Shown here: positions 28,495 to 37,147 of the stretch, piece by piece
Position numbering within the stretch: the first letter of the stretch is position 1
Layout of the letters: each line of letters starts with the position of its first letter
Origin: Chitinophaga sp. YR573
Lineage (GTDB): Bacteria > Bacteroidota > Bacteroidia > Chitinophagales > Chitinophagaceae
Length of the DNA stretch: 64,000 nt
Reading direction: 5' to 3'
Assembly (NCBI RefSeq): GCF_900110995.1
Contig: NZ_FOJF01000002.1
Span: forward strand, 62,001-126,000
Program-made: the position numbers and the translations under genes
The notes under the pieces: generated by a model
Told to the model about the DNA's origin: nothing
The model's input: only the letters and a program-made list of their open reading frames with translations
Databases searched by the model: none

Positions 28495-29403
28495 ATGGCA
28501 AAGAAAAAGGATACACGTGTACGTTTCCTGGGAGGGTATGCCGCAAGAAAGGATCTTTTGGGAATACTGTCATACCCGGTTGGGTATGATGGCAGTGATG
28601 TAGAACATACCCGTTTCTTCATGGTTACGCCAGAAAAATGGGTACACAGACCTATTGAAGCAGATGTAGTCTCCGCCGTATTTGAGGATAGTGCAAATGG
28701 GAAGTGTTGGTGGTTGCTGGATAAACGTGGTGTTGTGCATTCAATCCGTCCATCTGGCCTGGCACAGCAACAGATTGCTGATGCTGGTACTGGCCCTGGA
28801 AAGTTTGGTTATCTGAGCAGCATCAAAATGATAGAGGAGAAACTGTATGCCTGTGGCTATCGCAGGCAGGTATACGAGTATACATCTACCGGCTGGGAGC
28901 ATATTGATCAGGATATCCTTTTGCGTGAAGATGCGATGGGTTACTCACTGAATGATATAGCAGGTTATGCTGGTGTACTCTGCGCGGTGGGCAATGAAGG
29001 AGAGATTGCGCTTAGATCCGGTAGTAAATGGACTATGATTAACAGCCCTGTACAGGAGCATTTATACGCTGTTTGTACAGATAATCAGGGGCGTTTTTAT
29101 GCTGCCGGTGCAAATGGAACAGTAATCAGTGGAGATGCTTCGGGTTTCGTTGTGCTTTGCTCAGGAGGAGATTCACTTTGGGATATTGAATATTATCAGA
29201 ATGAAATAGTAGTATCTGCAACATCCGGGTTGTTCATTGTGCGTGATGGAAAGCGGGTCCCTTTTGATAAACCTGCTGCTCCGAAACATGTAGGCTACAA
29301 GTTAAGTGTGGTAGATGATATGTTGCTATCCATCGGCACAGATCAGATCTTCGCCCTTGAGAATAATAACTGGAAAGAATGGATTTGTCCGGATAATGTT
29401 TAA
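28495..29403 (+). CDS. Beta-propeller-like protein (island propeller family, copy 1)
   Basis: 302 residues, no signal peptide. Short repeated beta-blades with Trp and Gly pairs can be followed, for example LYACGYRRQVYEYTSTGWEH, GVLCAVGNEGEIALRSGSKW, FYAAGANGTVISGD and LLSIGTDQIFALENNNWKEW. The phrase YACGxxxxVYxxxxxxW is shared with 42024, 42966 and 53192, so the four form one family. These resemble kelch/Sel1-free propellers seen in conflict loci, but I cannot name a family. It lies inside operon B, 10 bp after the membrane protein and 8 bp before a SUKH fusion. Confidence 0.68.
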   Translation: MAKKKDTRVRFLGGYAARKDLLGILSYPVGYDGSDVEHTRFFMVTPEKWVHRPIEADVVSAVFEDSANGKCWWLLDKRGVVHSIRPSGLAQQQIADAGTGPGKFGYLSSIKMIEEKLYACGYRRQVYEYTSTGWEHIDQDILLREDAMGYSLNDIAGYAGVLCAVGNEGEIALRSGSKWTMINSPVQEHLYAVCTDNQGRFYAAGANGTVISGDASGFVVLCSGGDSLWDIEYYQNEIVVSATSGLFIVRDGKRVPFDKPAAPKHVGYKLSVVDDMLLSIGTDQIFALENNNWKEWICPDNV

Positions 29404-29411
29404 AACTAAAT

Positions 29412-30953
29412 ATGGTGAGTACCGATATCGAAAAAATAAAAACCTTTAAGCGCCTGTATGTTGACACCCATCAACTGTTTGTTGAACAAAAGATTGATCA
29501 GGCCATTGAAAATGTAGATGTGTTGATAGGCATGCTGCCATTGGAGTTTCCTGGTATCTCCCAGAGAAGAAAGGATACCCGCGTATTATTGATTAACCTG
29601 GAAGATGCGGAAGATGAACCGGAAGAGAAACTGATATTCGAAAAGGGGCTGCCCAAATTTGTTATACCGGAAAATGCACGGCTCTTTTATGATGTTGATA
29701 TGCCGACAGTTTTGGACGACTGGAAATTCTCTATGTGGAATCGTGCGGTGGAACTGTCCACAGATCCTGCCATCCGGAAAAAATATCTTGCACTGACACT
29801 TGTACAGGCAAATTATTGCATTGCTCAATTTGGTAAAAAAGAAAGATGGATGGATTGGGATGTGACAATGTTTGTCAGGTATACGAATCATATTGGATGG
29901 TTCGCTTATCTGGAAGAGCAGGATACCTCTAAATTGGAAGTCGCTTTAGAGATATTGGAAAAGGGATTCAGCTGGTCTAACTGGAATCATCTCAGATATA
30001 TCAAAAATACGAAGGTCCGCCTGTTACTTAAACTGGGGAAGAAGGATGAAGCATTCCTGATTGTAGAGGAAGCGTTTAAGCAGGATCCGGGTTACGAAGA
30101 TTTTCGGGATCTGAAAACAGATGTACAATACACCTCATGGGTAAAAGAGAAAGCAACACAGGAAGAAGAAGCTAAACAGGAAAAGGAAAGAGCTTATCAG
30201 TCATTCCTTCAACTGGTAGCTGCAGAACAGGCAAAGATTACAGATCAGTTCGAGAATCCTGAACATCCGCTTGTTGTGCAGCATGCAGCAGTACTCAATC
30301 TGATTAAACAGCATATGCTTTCCGCAAAATTGCATGTTTTCTATCATAATCCGGAATGGAAAGAAAAGTATGAGAAGAAATTTATGCTTAACAAATGGTC
30401 CGTGGAAAAACTGGCACAGTATGAAATAGAAAACGGACTTCGTTTGCCGGATGAATTAAAGGTATATATGATGGAGATTGGCGAGGGTGGTAAACTGTAT
30501 TTTAGTTCGAATGGTGTTAGTCTACCAGAAGAAAAATACATTGAAAGATCGAAAAAGCCTTTCCCGATTACTCCTGATAAAATTCATAACATTAAGCATG
30601 CCTATGGTTGGGATGTTAAAGTTTGGGTATACTCAGATGATGAGGATTGGATAAAGATGGGTATATATAAAGATGTAGCTGAAATGGAGGCCCTTTATGG
30701 CTTACCTGAGGGGGCGGTAATTTCGGACGGTTGTATGTTCTTAGCCAGCTCCAGAGATCAGGATGGATTATATCTTGTGATGAACGGTGTGTTTGAAGGG
30801 GAAGTATGGGTAAATACTTTACAGTATGGAGCTGATGCCGCAGGTTGTTTCGGAGCTGCTTCTGCACAGCGGCTTAAACTGTTACAATTCATTGCAGAAA
30901 GTCTGCTGGCAAGACAAGGGAATTATAATTCTGACCAGGGAACATGGATGTGA
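29412..30953 (+). CDS. Helical-repeat protein with C-terminal SUKH (SMI1/KNR4) domain, paralogue 2
   Basis: 513 residues, collinear with 26185. Family motif INLEDAEDEPEEKL near residue 61, shared module near 197 (LLLKLGKKDEAFLIVEEA, YEDFRDLKTDVQYTSW), coiled coil at ~245-270 (EEEAKQEKERAYQ), SUKH domain from ~328 (WSVEKLAQYEIENGLRLPDE, VYMMEIGEGGKLYF, FEGEVWVNTLQYGADAAGCF) and the common tail RLKLLQFIAESLLA. The N-terminal helical part is about ten residues shorter than in the paralogues. It is preceded by a propeller gene and followed after 21 bp by a stand-alone beta-helix gene. A cytosolic immunity or adaptor role is inferred from the SUKH domain. Confidence 0.82.
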   Translation: MVSTDIEKIKTFKRLYVDTHQLFVEQKIDQAIENVDVLIGMLPLEFPGISQRRKDTRVLLINLEDAEDEPEEKLIFEKGLPKFVIPENARLFYDVDMPTVLDDWKFSMWNRAVELSTDPAIRKKYLALTLVQANYCIAQFGKKERWMDWDVTMFVRYTNHIGWFAYLEEQDTSKLEVALEILEKGFSWSNWNHLRYIKNTKVRLLLKLGKKDEAFLIVEEAFKQDPGYEDFRDLKTDVQYTSWVKEKATQEEEAKQEKERAYQSFLQLVAAEQAKITDQFENPEHPLVVQHAAVLNLIKQHMLSAKLHVFYHNPEWKEKYEKKFMLNKWSVEKLAQYEIENGLRLPDELKVYMMEIGEGGKLYFSSNGVSLPEEKYIERSKKPFPITPDKIHNIKHAYGWDVKVWVYSDDEDWIKMGIYKDVAEMEALYGLPEGAVISDGCMFLASSRDQDGLYLVMNGVFEGEVWVNTLQYGADAAGCFGAASAQRLKLLQFIAESLLARQGNYNSDQGTWM

Positions 30954-30974
30954 AATTGGAAATAAATAAACACT

Positions 30975-31592
30975 ATGCCGGATATACGTTATATCACTTT
31001 AGATGAAGCTGTACAACTAATTCAGCAAGCTCCAGATGGTGATACGAAAATAAATATGCAGCAACATCTTGACGCTTTCGCCGAGTTTGTAGAAGATGGA
31101 TCATCTCAGATTGCTTTATATGAAGGGGATACCGTGTTGCCTTATCTGGCAGTAAAGGATGACCTGATCATCGTAAATGGTAACCTTACAATAACAGGCA
31201 TTCTGGAAGATTGCCTGGAAGTGAGTTTATCATTATTACTTGTATTGGGGAACGTAACAACTCAGCATCTTTTTACCTTCTCACAAATCTGCATAACCGG
31301 TGATCTGATTGTTGAAAATATTCTTGTTGCGGATTCTATTTGTATATCCAGTTTGGATGTTCAGGGAGATGTGCGTGCAAGAATGATCTTTGAAGATGGG
31401 CATTGGTTTGATATTAAAGGCGCAATAACTGCTGATAATATCTATGCCTCACATTCTAAGCAACCACGTGGTTTATTGCAATTTAACATGGAAGATGATG
31501 ATCTGCCGGATGAATTGAAAGAAAAGGGCCGGTTGGATCTGAGTAAAGTGATGCAGGCATTGATGAATAACAATTCTGATTTTCTGAAATAG
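30975..31592 (+). CDS. Stand-alone bactofilin-like beta-helix protein
   Basis: 205 residues. The core (about 60-155) has the same repeated strands as the middle domains of the WGR-LRR proteins: LIIVNGNLTITGIL, LLLVLGNVTTQHLF, ICITGDLIVENIL, LDVQGDVRARMIF and IKGAITADNIY. The ends are short and charged. Bactofilin-like folds form right-handed beta-helices and can polymerise; whether this one does is unknown. It is the minimal form of a module otherwise found fused to WGR, LRR and ankyrin domains in this island. It ends 5 bp before a SUKH gene. Confidence 0.7.
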   Translation: MPDIRYITLDEAVQLIQQAPDGDTKINMQQHLDAFAEFVEDGSSQIALYEGDTVLPYLAVKDDLIIVNGNLTITGILEDCLEVSLSLLLVLGNVTTQHLFTFSQICITGDLIVENILVADSICISSLDVQGDVRARMIFEDGHWFDIKGAITADNIYASHSKQPRGLLQFNMEDDDLPDELKEKGRLDLSKVMQALMNNNSDFLK

Positions 31593-31597
31593 ATTGT

Positions 31598-32362
31598 ATG
31601 AGTATGAACATCTGGCTGTTTATAATGGAATTTATTCGTCAGAGAGAGCCTGTATTTCTGTCTCAGATAAAGGGATTGTCTGACAATGACATTGCTGGGT
31701 TACCTGCAAGCCTGCCGGCTTCCTATGTAGAGTTTCTACGGTGTATGGGCATTAACAGCAATGGTTATTCAGTCTTTGGTTCCACATATGATCATCGCTT
31801 TGTTGCTATTACTGAACATCTCAGTGAATATGATGAGGATTCACCTCCGCCTGATCGTTATTTTCCGGTAGCTATCGAAACAGACGAATCACTTGTGTCA
31901 TTGGAAAATATTTATCTCGATCTGAAGCGTGGTGATGGAGAAGATGCACCACTGGTTGTGCTGGAATGGGGTGTCCCATTTAACTGGCAAATACCAAAAG
32001 AAACCAGTGATACTTTCAACGAACGTATTGTCTGGAGTGTATTTAATCGCTTTCAATTGAGTTCTTGCAGAGAACAGCATGTACTGGCTATGGGTGGTAC
32101 GTTATCACCGGGTGAAGGTCGTATTGCGTTACAACAGGTGCTGACGCTGCTGCAGAACATGGGATTTGAAGCTGTATTACCGTTGCTGGGTCGCGTGGCC
32201 TGTTTGCAGTCGGGATCGATAAGCATATTAGCCCGGGTTAACGAGGAGAGTGAATTGCTGACGATATTACTTGGCAACAATGATGCTAAAGCACTGAGTA
32301 AATTAGCGGATCAGCTGCTGGCTGGATTGCCCGGCGCAAGACGGCCACATTATCAAAAATGA
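31598..32362 (+). CDS. SUKH (SMI1/KNR4)-like protein
   Basis: 254 residues. The N-terminal part shows the SUKH core: IKGLSDNDIAGLPASLPASY, VEFLRCMGINSNGYSVFGST, then a beta-rich section with YFPVAIETDESLVSLENIY. The C-terminal ~90 residues form an extra domain shared only with the next gene (LLQNMGFEAVLPLLGRVACL). Codon use is somewhat richer in G+C than in the flanking SUKH fusions. With the next gene it forms a paralogous pair (6-bp gap) inserted between a beta-helix gene and a SUKH fusion. Likely an immunity-type protein; the partner toxin is unknown. Confidence 0.7.
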   Translation: MSMNIWLFIMEFIRQREPVFLSQIKGLSDNDIAGLPASLPASYVEFLRCMGINSNGYSVFGSTYDHRFVAITEHLSEYDEDSPPPDRYFPVAIETDESLVSLENIYLDLKRGDGEDAPLVVLEWGVPFNWQIPKETSDTFNERIVWSVFNRFQLSSCREQHVLAMGGTLSPGEGRIALQQVLTLLQNMGFEAVLPLLGRVACLQSGSISILARVNEESELLTILLGNNDAKALSKLADQLLAGLPGARRPHYQK

Positions 32363-32368
32363 TCTTAT

Positions 32369-32974
32369 ATGAATGAAATAAATTTCTGGCCTCGTGTAAT
32401 CGAATTTATCCGGCAACGTGATCCGGTATTCCTGTCTAAGATAGCAGGTGTGCCAGGCGAGACTATCTCGGCGCTGATGACTGAGCATTGTATTACGCTA
32501 CCAGCTGCTTATATAACATTCTTACAACTGATGGGTGCCAACAGTAATGGCTTTAACCCATTCGGCCCTACAGGGGATCATCATTTCGCCACTATTATAA
32601 AGCGGCTGAAGGAACCCTCCGGACAGTTCTTTCCGGTTGATGGGGATGCATTGTTAGAAACGAATGAAACCTTTTGCGAACGTATCATCAGTAGTGTGTT
32701 TTACCACTTCGGACTACGTGGTCTTGCTGCCAAAAGTGAGATACGCATGCACGAACCCGGCGCATATCAGGAGGTCCTCTCGCTATTGCTGAGTATGGGA
32801 CTCATGTCTACGTTGCCAATGCTGGAACGTGTGTCTTGTTTGCAGGGAGGGCCACTCATCATAATCGTTGAGGTAAATGAGTCTCTGACATTGAATTTCG
32901 GGAGCAACGATCCGAAGGCTGTAAAGACATTGAGCAAACAGTTGCTCGCGAATCCACTAATACAACCTAAATGA
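32369..32974 (+). CDS. SUKH-like protein, shortened paralogue of 31598
   Basis: 201 residues, collinear with 31598 at both ends: FIRQRDPVFLSKIAGVPGE matches FIRQREPVFLSQIKG, and LLSMGLMSTLPMLERVSCL matches LLQNMGFEAVLPLLGRVACL. About 45 residues of the central beta-rich part are missing, so that QFFPVDGDALLETNETFCER bridges the gap in frame. The deletion removes part of the SUKH core and may make it inactive or change its specificity. Its stop overlaps the start of the next SUKH fusion by 4 bp (ATGA), so translation is probably coupled. Confidence 0.68.
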   Translation: MNEINFWPRVIEFIRQRDPVFLSKIAGVPGETISALMTEHCITLPAAYITFLQLMGANSNGFNPFGPTGDHHFATIIKRLKEPSGQFFPVDGDALLETNETFCERIISSVFYHFGLRGLAAKSEIRMHEPGAYQEVLSLLLSMGLMSTLPMLERVSCLQGGPLIIIVEVNESLTLNFGSNDPKAVKTLSKQLLANPLIQPK

Positions 32975-34560
32975 GTACAGATATCGAAAAAATAAAAAAC
33001 TTTAAACGCCTGTACATTGCTGTCAATCGATTGATGGTCAGTTTTGAAGAAACAGCTAAAAGCGGTCAGTTCGACGAACAATGTATTGAACAGTCTATTA
33101 TCAACATAAATAAGATGATAGAAATGTTCCCATTCGAATTTCCAATTGTATCTGAGAGATATCCAAAGGATCGTCTTGTGATTATTAATCTGAAAGATGC
33201 AGAGGATGAGCCACAGGAAAAAATGGTGGAGGAAAATGGAGAGAAGCAATTTGTTTTTCCTGAGAATACGCATGTCTTGTTTGAATCTACTATACTAACT
33301 AGTTTGGAGGATTGGAAATTTAAAGTATGGAATAGTGTAGTATACAATTTTTCTGATACAGCCATCCGGAAAAAATATGTTCCTCTGATGCTTGCACAAG
33401 CAGAGAAATGCCTGGCATCTTTCCCGAAACCGGTCTATTGGCAGGAGTGGCAAAAAGATATGATTACGCTTTATACCAACCAGATTGGCTGGGCCGCTTT
33501 TGAATATGAAGAGGATCGGAATAAATTAGAAGAAGCTTTAAGTAAAGTGGAAAGAGGGTTTGAATTTTCCAATTGGGATAATCGTAAATACATTAAAGCA
33601 ACTAAAGCAGAATTCTTAATAAAACTGGGGAGGAATGAAGAAGCTTACTTAATCATGTTTGAAGCCTTTAAAAGAAATCCTGTTGATCCTGGTTTTCTTG
33701 CGCTGAAAACAGATGGGAAATACCTGGATTGGGTAAAAGCAAAAGAAAAGAAAGAAAAAGAAGCTAAACAGGAAGAAAAGAAAATATATAAGTCATTCCT
33801 GGGATTTGTAGCCGAGGAACAGGCTAAAGTAACAGACCGGTTCGAAAATCCGGAACATCCTCTTGTTGTACAGTATACAGATGTACTTAATCTTATCAAA
33901 CAGCGCATGGTGTCCGTAAAGCTACACCTGATGTATAAGAAATCCGGATGGAAAACGGCTGATGAAGAAAAGTATAAAGATGCGTTTGTTCTTAATAAAT
34001 ATTCTGTAAAAGAGCTGGAGCAATATGAAGTAAAAAACGGACTTCGGTTACCGGATGAACTAAAAGCATATCTGCTGGAAATCGGAGAGGGTGGCAAAGA
34101 ATATTTCTGCTACAGTGGTGTGAGTCTTCCGGATAAAAAGAAACTTTCAAACGTGAAAAAGCTGTTTCCTGTTACTCCTGATAAAATTCATAACATCAAA
34201 CATTACTGGCGCATTAAAGCCTGGATAGACCCATACGACGGGGAAGAGTGGAAAGAAGAAGGGATCTTTAAGAAAAAAGATGATCTCAATGCGATGTTCG
34301 GTTTACCGGAAAAGGCTAAAAGAACGGATGGATGTATGTACCTGGGGCCTTCAAATGAACAGGATGAACTATACCTTATCATGAATGGTGCATTTGAAGG
34401 GGAAGTATGGGTAGATACAGTAGCATATGGCCCGGAGGCGGACGGTTGTTTTGGAGCTGCATCTGCACAACGGCTGACTCTTTTACAATTCATCGCAGAA
34501 AGTTTACTGGCAAAACAGGTAGGTTATACGGAAGCTTCTGATAAAGGGTCCTGGAAATGA
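32971..34560 (+). CDS. Helical-repeat protein with C-terminal SUKH (SMI1/KNR4) domain, paralogue 3
   Basis: 529 residues, collinear with 26185 and 29412. Family motif INLKDAEDEPQEKM near residue 70, shared module near 210 (FLIKLGRNEEAYLIMFEA, DPGFLALKTDGKYLDW, which departs from DFQDLK), coiled coil KEKKEKEAKQEEKK, SUKH domain from ~345 (YSVKELEQYEVKNGLRLPDE, AYLLEIGEGGKEYF, FEGEVWVDTVAYGPEADGCF) and the tail RLTLLQFIAESLLAK. It overlaps the preceding gene by 4 bp. The following DUF3396 gene is of different base composition. Confidence 0.82.
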   Translation: MSTDIEKIKNFKRLYIAVNRLMVSFEETAKSGQFDEQCIEQSIININKMIEMFPFEFPIVSERYPKDRLVIINLKDAEDEPQEKMVEENGEKQFVFPENTHVLFESTILTSLEDWKFKVWNSVVYNFSDTAIRKKYVPLMLAQAEKCLASFPKPVYWQEWQKDMITLYTNQIGWAAFEYEEDRNKLEEALSKVERGFEFSNWDNRKYIKATKAEFLIKLGRNEEAYLIMFEAFKRNPVDPGFLALKTDGKYLDWVKAKEKKEKEAKQEEKKIYKSFLGFVAEEQAKVTDRFENPEHPLVVQYTDVLNLIKQRMVSVKLHLMYKKSGWKTADEEKYKDAFVLNKYSVKELEQYEVKNGLRLPDELKAYLLEIGEGGKEYFCYSGVSLPDKKKLSNVKKLFPVTPDKIHNIKHYWRIKAWIDPYDGEEWKEEGIFKKKDDLNAMFGLPEKAKRTDGCMYLGPSNEQDELYLIMNGAFEGEVWVDTVAYGPEADGCFGAASAQRLTLLQFIAESLLAKQVGYTEASDKGSWK

Positions 34561-34611
34561 CGAGCAACAAAGCTCTTGCTCTTTGGCTGGACAACGCGTA
34601 ATAATATCAAC

Positions 34612-35532
34612 ATGCTTGACGAATTACAATTACATCTGAAGATGCGCAGTGGCGAATACTGCGCGGCACGTGTTGGCGTAACGTTGGTGCTTTACTATGC
34701 GAAGTCGATGGAGGAGCTGGCAGACGTTGTTCCGAAGATGTATGAACTCTACCAGTCTTTTATTCCTAAAGGGGCATTGCGGTCATTATTAGGAACAACG
34801 GGCGTGTGGCGAAAAGCTACAAAACAGGCACTGGCGTCCAGGTTTCGTCAGTTACACAAGGAGGGGGTAGATTATACCTCAATTAACCTGAATTCTGGTG
34901 AACCGGGGCATGTTGGAGACTATGGCTTCCACTTCTTTGCATCAGATTTGTGTCATACGGACATCTACCCGCGCGAGACATGCTCCTTTATCATGGAGTT
35001 TCCTGTTGAAGCGCTTGCGCCGGAACAACGGGGACGCTTCAAAGAGTTTGTGATGGCAGTATCCGGAATAGCAGACTTTGAATCAGGATATGGAGGTTAT
35101 GCATTCAAGCATCTGTCACGGACATGGCGTGGGCAGGCATTAGACTGGATTTCCAGACTTACACATCGCTATCTGGCGCTTGACATCAGTAATGACAGCT
35201 TCAAAGTGGTGGCCCGCCGCAGGGTGGTGAATGTATCGTGGATTACGCTGTTGGGCCATGATCTGACAGCTGACCTGGGAGGTACAGAACGTATCCGTGA
35301 GCAATTATCACCGGAAGTGGGTATGCAATCACTGACGAATGGGACAATACTGATTGCCGGCGATACACCGCCTATAGGCGACACGAACGGCGATTTACAG
35401 GATATCCGATGGCTGAAGGAAGTGGCAGCGTTAACGAAGCCCGTAAGGGCCAAAATGGAGATCGGTTTTGGTAGCCCCACTTTCCGGCGCACCTGGCTGA
35501 ACCGGCTCGATATAAATGAAAAACCTATTTAA
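34612..35532 (+). CDS. DUF3396-type (type VI immunity-like) protein
   Basis: 306 residues from the ATG at 34612; a TTG 36 bp upstream gives an untypical N-terminus. Recognisable family features are EYCAARVGVTLVLYYAK, YGFHFFASDL, ESGYGGYAF, RYLALDISN, VSWITLLG and, near the end, GDTPPIGDTNGDLQDIRWL. I recall DUF3396 (PF11876) as the family now described as type VI immunity (TsiV), protecting against VRR-NUC-type effectors. The gene is G+C-richer than its neighbours (about 53-55% in two 60-base samples, against about 30% at 33961-34020), suggesting recent acquisition, perhaps from Proteobacteria. It is an isolated single copy between two SUKH fusions and supports an immunity role for the island. 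Confidence 0.72.
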   Translation: MLDELQLHLKMRSGEYCAARVGVTLVLYYAKSMEELADVVPKMYELYQSFIPKGALRSLLGTTGVWRKATKQALASRFRQLHKEGVDYTSINLNSGEPGHVGDYGFHFFASDLCHTDIYPRETCSFIMEFPVEALAPEQRGRFKEFVMAVSGIADFESGYGGYAFKHLSRTWRGQALDWISRLTHRYLALDISNDSFKVVARRRVVNVSWITLLGHDLTADLGGTERIREQLSPEVGMQSLTNGTILIAGDTPPIGDTNGDLQDIRWLKEVAALTKPVRAKMEIGFGSPTFRRTWLNRLDINEKPI

Positions 35533-35535
35533 AAG

Positions 35536-37116
35536 ATGAATAATTCAGAAAAGATCCTGGCATTTAAACGCTTGTATGTTGCAGCGGATAAGTTGGTGGG
35601 AAATGCCCATGAAAGGATATCAAAAGGAACGTTAGATGAAGCTGATGTGGATCAGGCTATAACATACCTGGATGAGATGCTGGCGCTGTTGCCAATCAGC
35701 CCGGCCGGGGTATTGCATTCTTCGGATGAACCGGTGTTATTGATCAATCTCAAAGATCCTGAAGATGAACCGAAGGAAAGGAAGATAAAGGCGAATGGAA
35801 TGACAAAATATGTTATTTCGGAAGACGTCAGGAAATTGCGTGAGTCAGCAATACTGTTTACGCTGGAAGACTGGAAGTTTTCACTTTTTAATTTTGTTAC
35901 AGTACTGGCTCCGGAAGAAAGCAGTAAACAAAAATACAAACCCCTGATGCTCGCCCAGGCAGAGAAATGTTTTGGTTTTTTTGCTAATAGGGACCAATTA
36001 TATTTCGGGGAAATGGACAAGATTGTGCTATACGCCAACCAGATAGGCTGGTATGCTTTTGAAGAGGAGCAGGATCCTGTTAAACTGGAGAAGGCTTTGG
36101 CTATATTGGAAGATGGTGTTAAACATTCCGACTGGCACGACCGGAAATACATCAAAGATACTTATGTACGATTACTATTGAAACTCGGTAAGGGGGAAGA
36201 AGCTTATCCTATTATAGGCGAAGCGTTTGAAATCGATCCAGGATATCCTGATTTCCAGGATCTGAAAAACGATGAACAGTTTATCCGCTGGGGTAAAGGT
36301 GATGCAAAACGCAAAAAGGAAGAAGCAAAGCGTAAAAAAGAAGAACAGAAGGTTTTCCTGAAAAGTGTAAGTGATGAACAGGAGAAAGTAAAGGATCAGT
36401 TCATACAGCCTGATCATACACTTGTACAGCAACATGCTGCTATGCTTAATGTGATCAAACAACGTATGGTGGCCGGCCGGATGCTCTTGTTAAATGAAGC
36501 GGAGCCAGATGAAATCGATGATTATAATGAGGACTTTAAGTTGCATACCTGGTCTGTACAGGAGCTTGAAGCATTTGAAAAAAAGCATGGACTGCAATTA
36601 CCCGATGAATATAAAGTATATCTCATGGAGATCGGCAGTGGTGGTGTCGCCTATTTCTGGCAGGATGATATAGGAGGTATTGATGTGATTGACGATAAGA
36701 AGAAAATTAAACAGATAAAAAAGCCTTTCCCGATAACAACCGACAAAATTCATGAGGTAGATAATTTTTATGGTGTTAAAGCCTGGGTATACCCGGATGA
36801 TGAAGAATGGATAGAGGAAGGCATTCTCCCGGAAGGAACTGATATGGAAGCTCTTTTTGGTTTACCGGATAAAGCTGAGATAACCGATGGCTGTATGTTC
36901 CTGGCCAACTCCGGTGCACGGAATGCACTATTCCTGATCATGAATGGTGAATTTAAAGGTGAAATATGGTCGGACAGACTGCAATATGGTGCTGAAGTAA
37001 GAGGTTGTTTTGGTCCGGCTTCGACTAAACGATTGAAGCTGTTGGAATTTATAGCTGAGAGTTTGCTTTCTAAAGAAAAGGGAGCTAAAAATGCTGATAA
37101 AGGAGATTGGATGTAA
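35536..37116 (+). CDS. Helical-repeat protein with C-terminal SUKH (SMI1/KNR4) domain, paralogue 4
   Basis: 526 residues. With 54704 it forms a subgroup that begins (N/T)NSEKILAFKRLYVAA. Family motif INLKDPEDEPKERK near 73, shared module near 213 (LLLKLGKGEEAYPIIGEA, YPDFQDLKNDEQFIRW), lysine-rich coiled coil (KRKKEEAKRKKEEQK), SUKH domain from ~338 (WSVQELEAFEKKHGLQLPDE, VYLMEIGSGGVAYF, FKGEIWSDRLQYGAEVRGCF), tail RLKLLEFIAESLLSK. It starts 3 bp after the DUF3396 gene. Confidence 0.82.
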   Translation: MNNSEKILAFKRLYVAADKLVGNAHERISKGTLDEADVDQAITYLDEMLALLPISPAGVLHSSDEPVLLINLKDPEDEPKERKIKANGMTKYVISEDVRKLRESAILFTLEDWKFSLFNFVTVLAPEESSKQKYKPLMLAQAEKCFGFFANRDQLYFGEMDKIVLYANQIGWYAFEEEQDPVKLEKALAILEDGVKHSDWHDRKYIKDTYVRLLLKLGKGEEAYPIIGEAFEIDPGYPDFQDLKNDEQFIRWGKGDAKRKKEEAKRKKEEQKVFLKSVSDEQEKVKDQFIQPDHTLVQQHAAMLNVIKQRMVAGRMLLLNEAEPDEIDDYNEDFKLHTWSVQELEAFEKKHGLQLPDEYKVYLMEIGSGGVAYFWQDDIGGIDVIDDKKKIKQIKKPFPITTDKIHEVDNFYGVKAWVYPDDEEWIEEGILPEGTDMEALFGLPDKAEITDGCMFLANSGARNALFLIMNGEFKGEIWSDRLQYGAEVRGCFGPASTKRLKLLEFIAESLLSKEKGAKNADKGDWM

Positions 37117-37147
37117 CAAATTACTTAACCATAAAAATTGCCGACTT

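Noticed and set aside
34576-34611. TTG start for the DUF3396 gene
   Set aside because: A rare start codon and an atypical N-terminus; the ATG at 34612 starts the conserved sequence.
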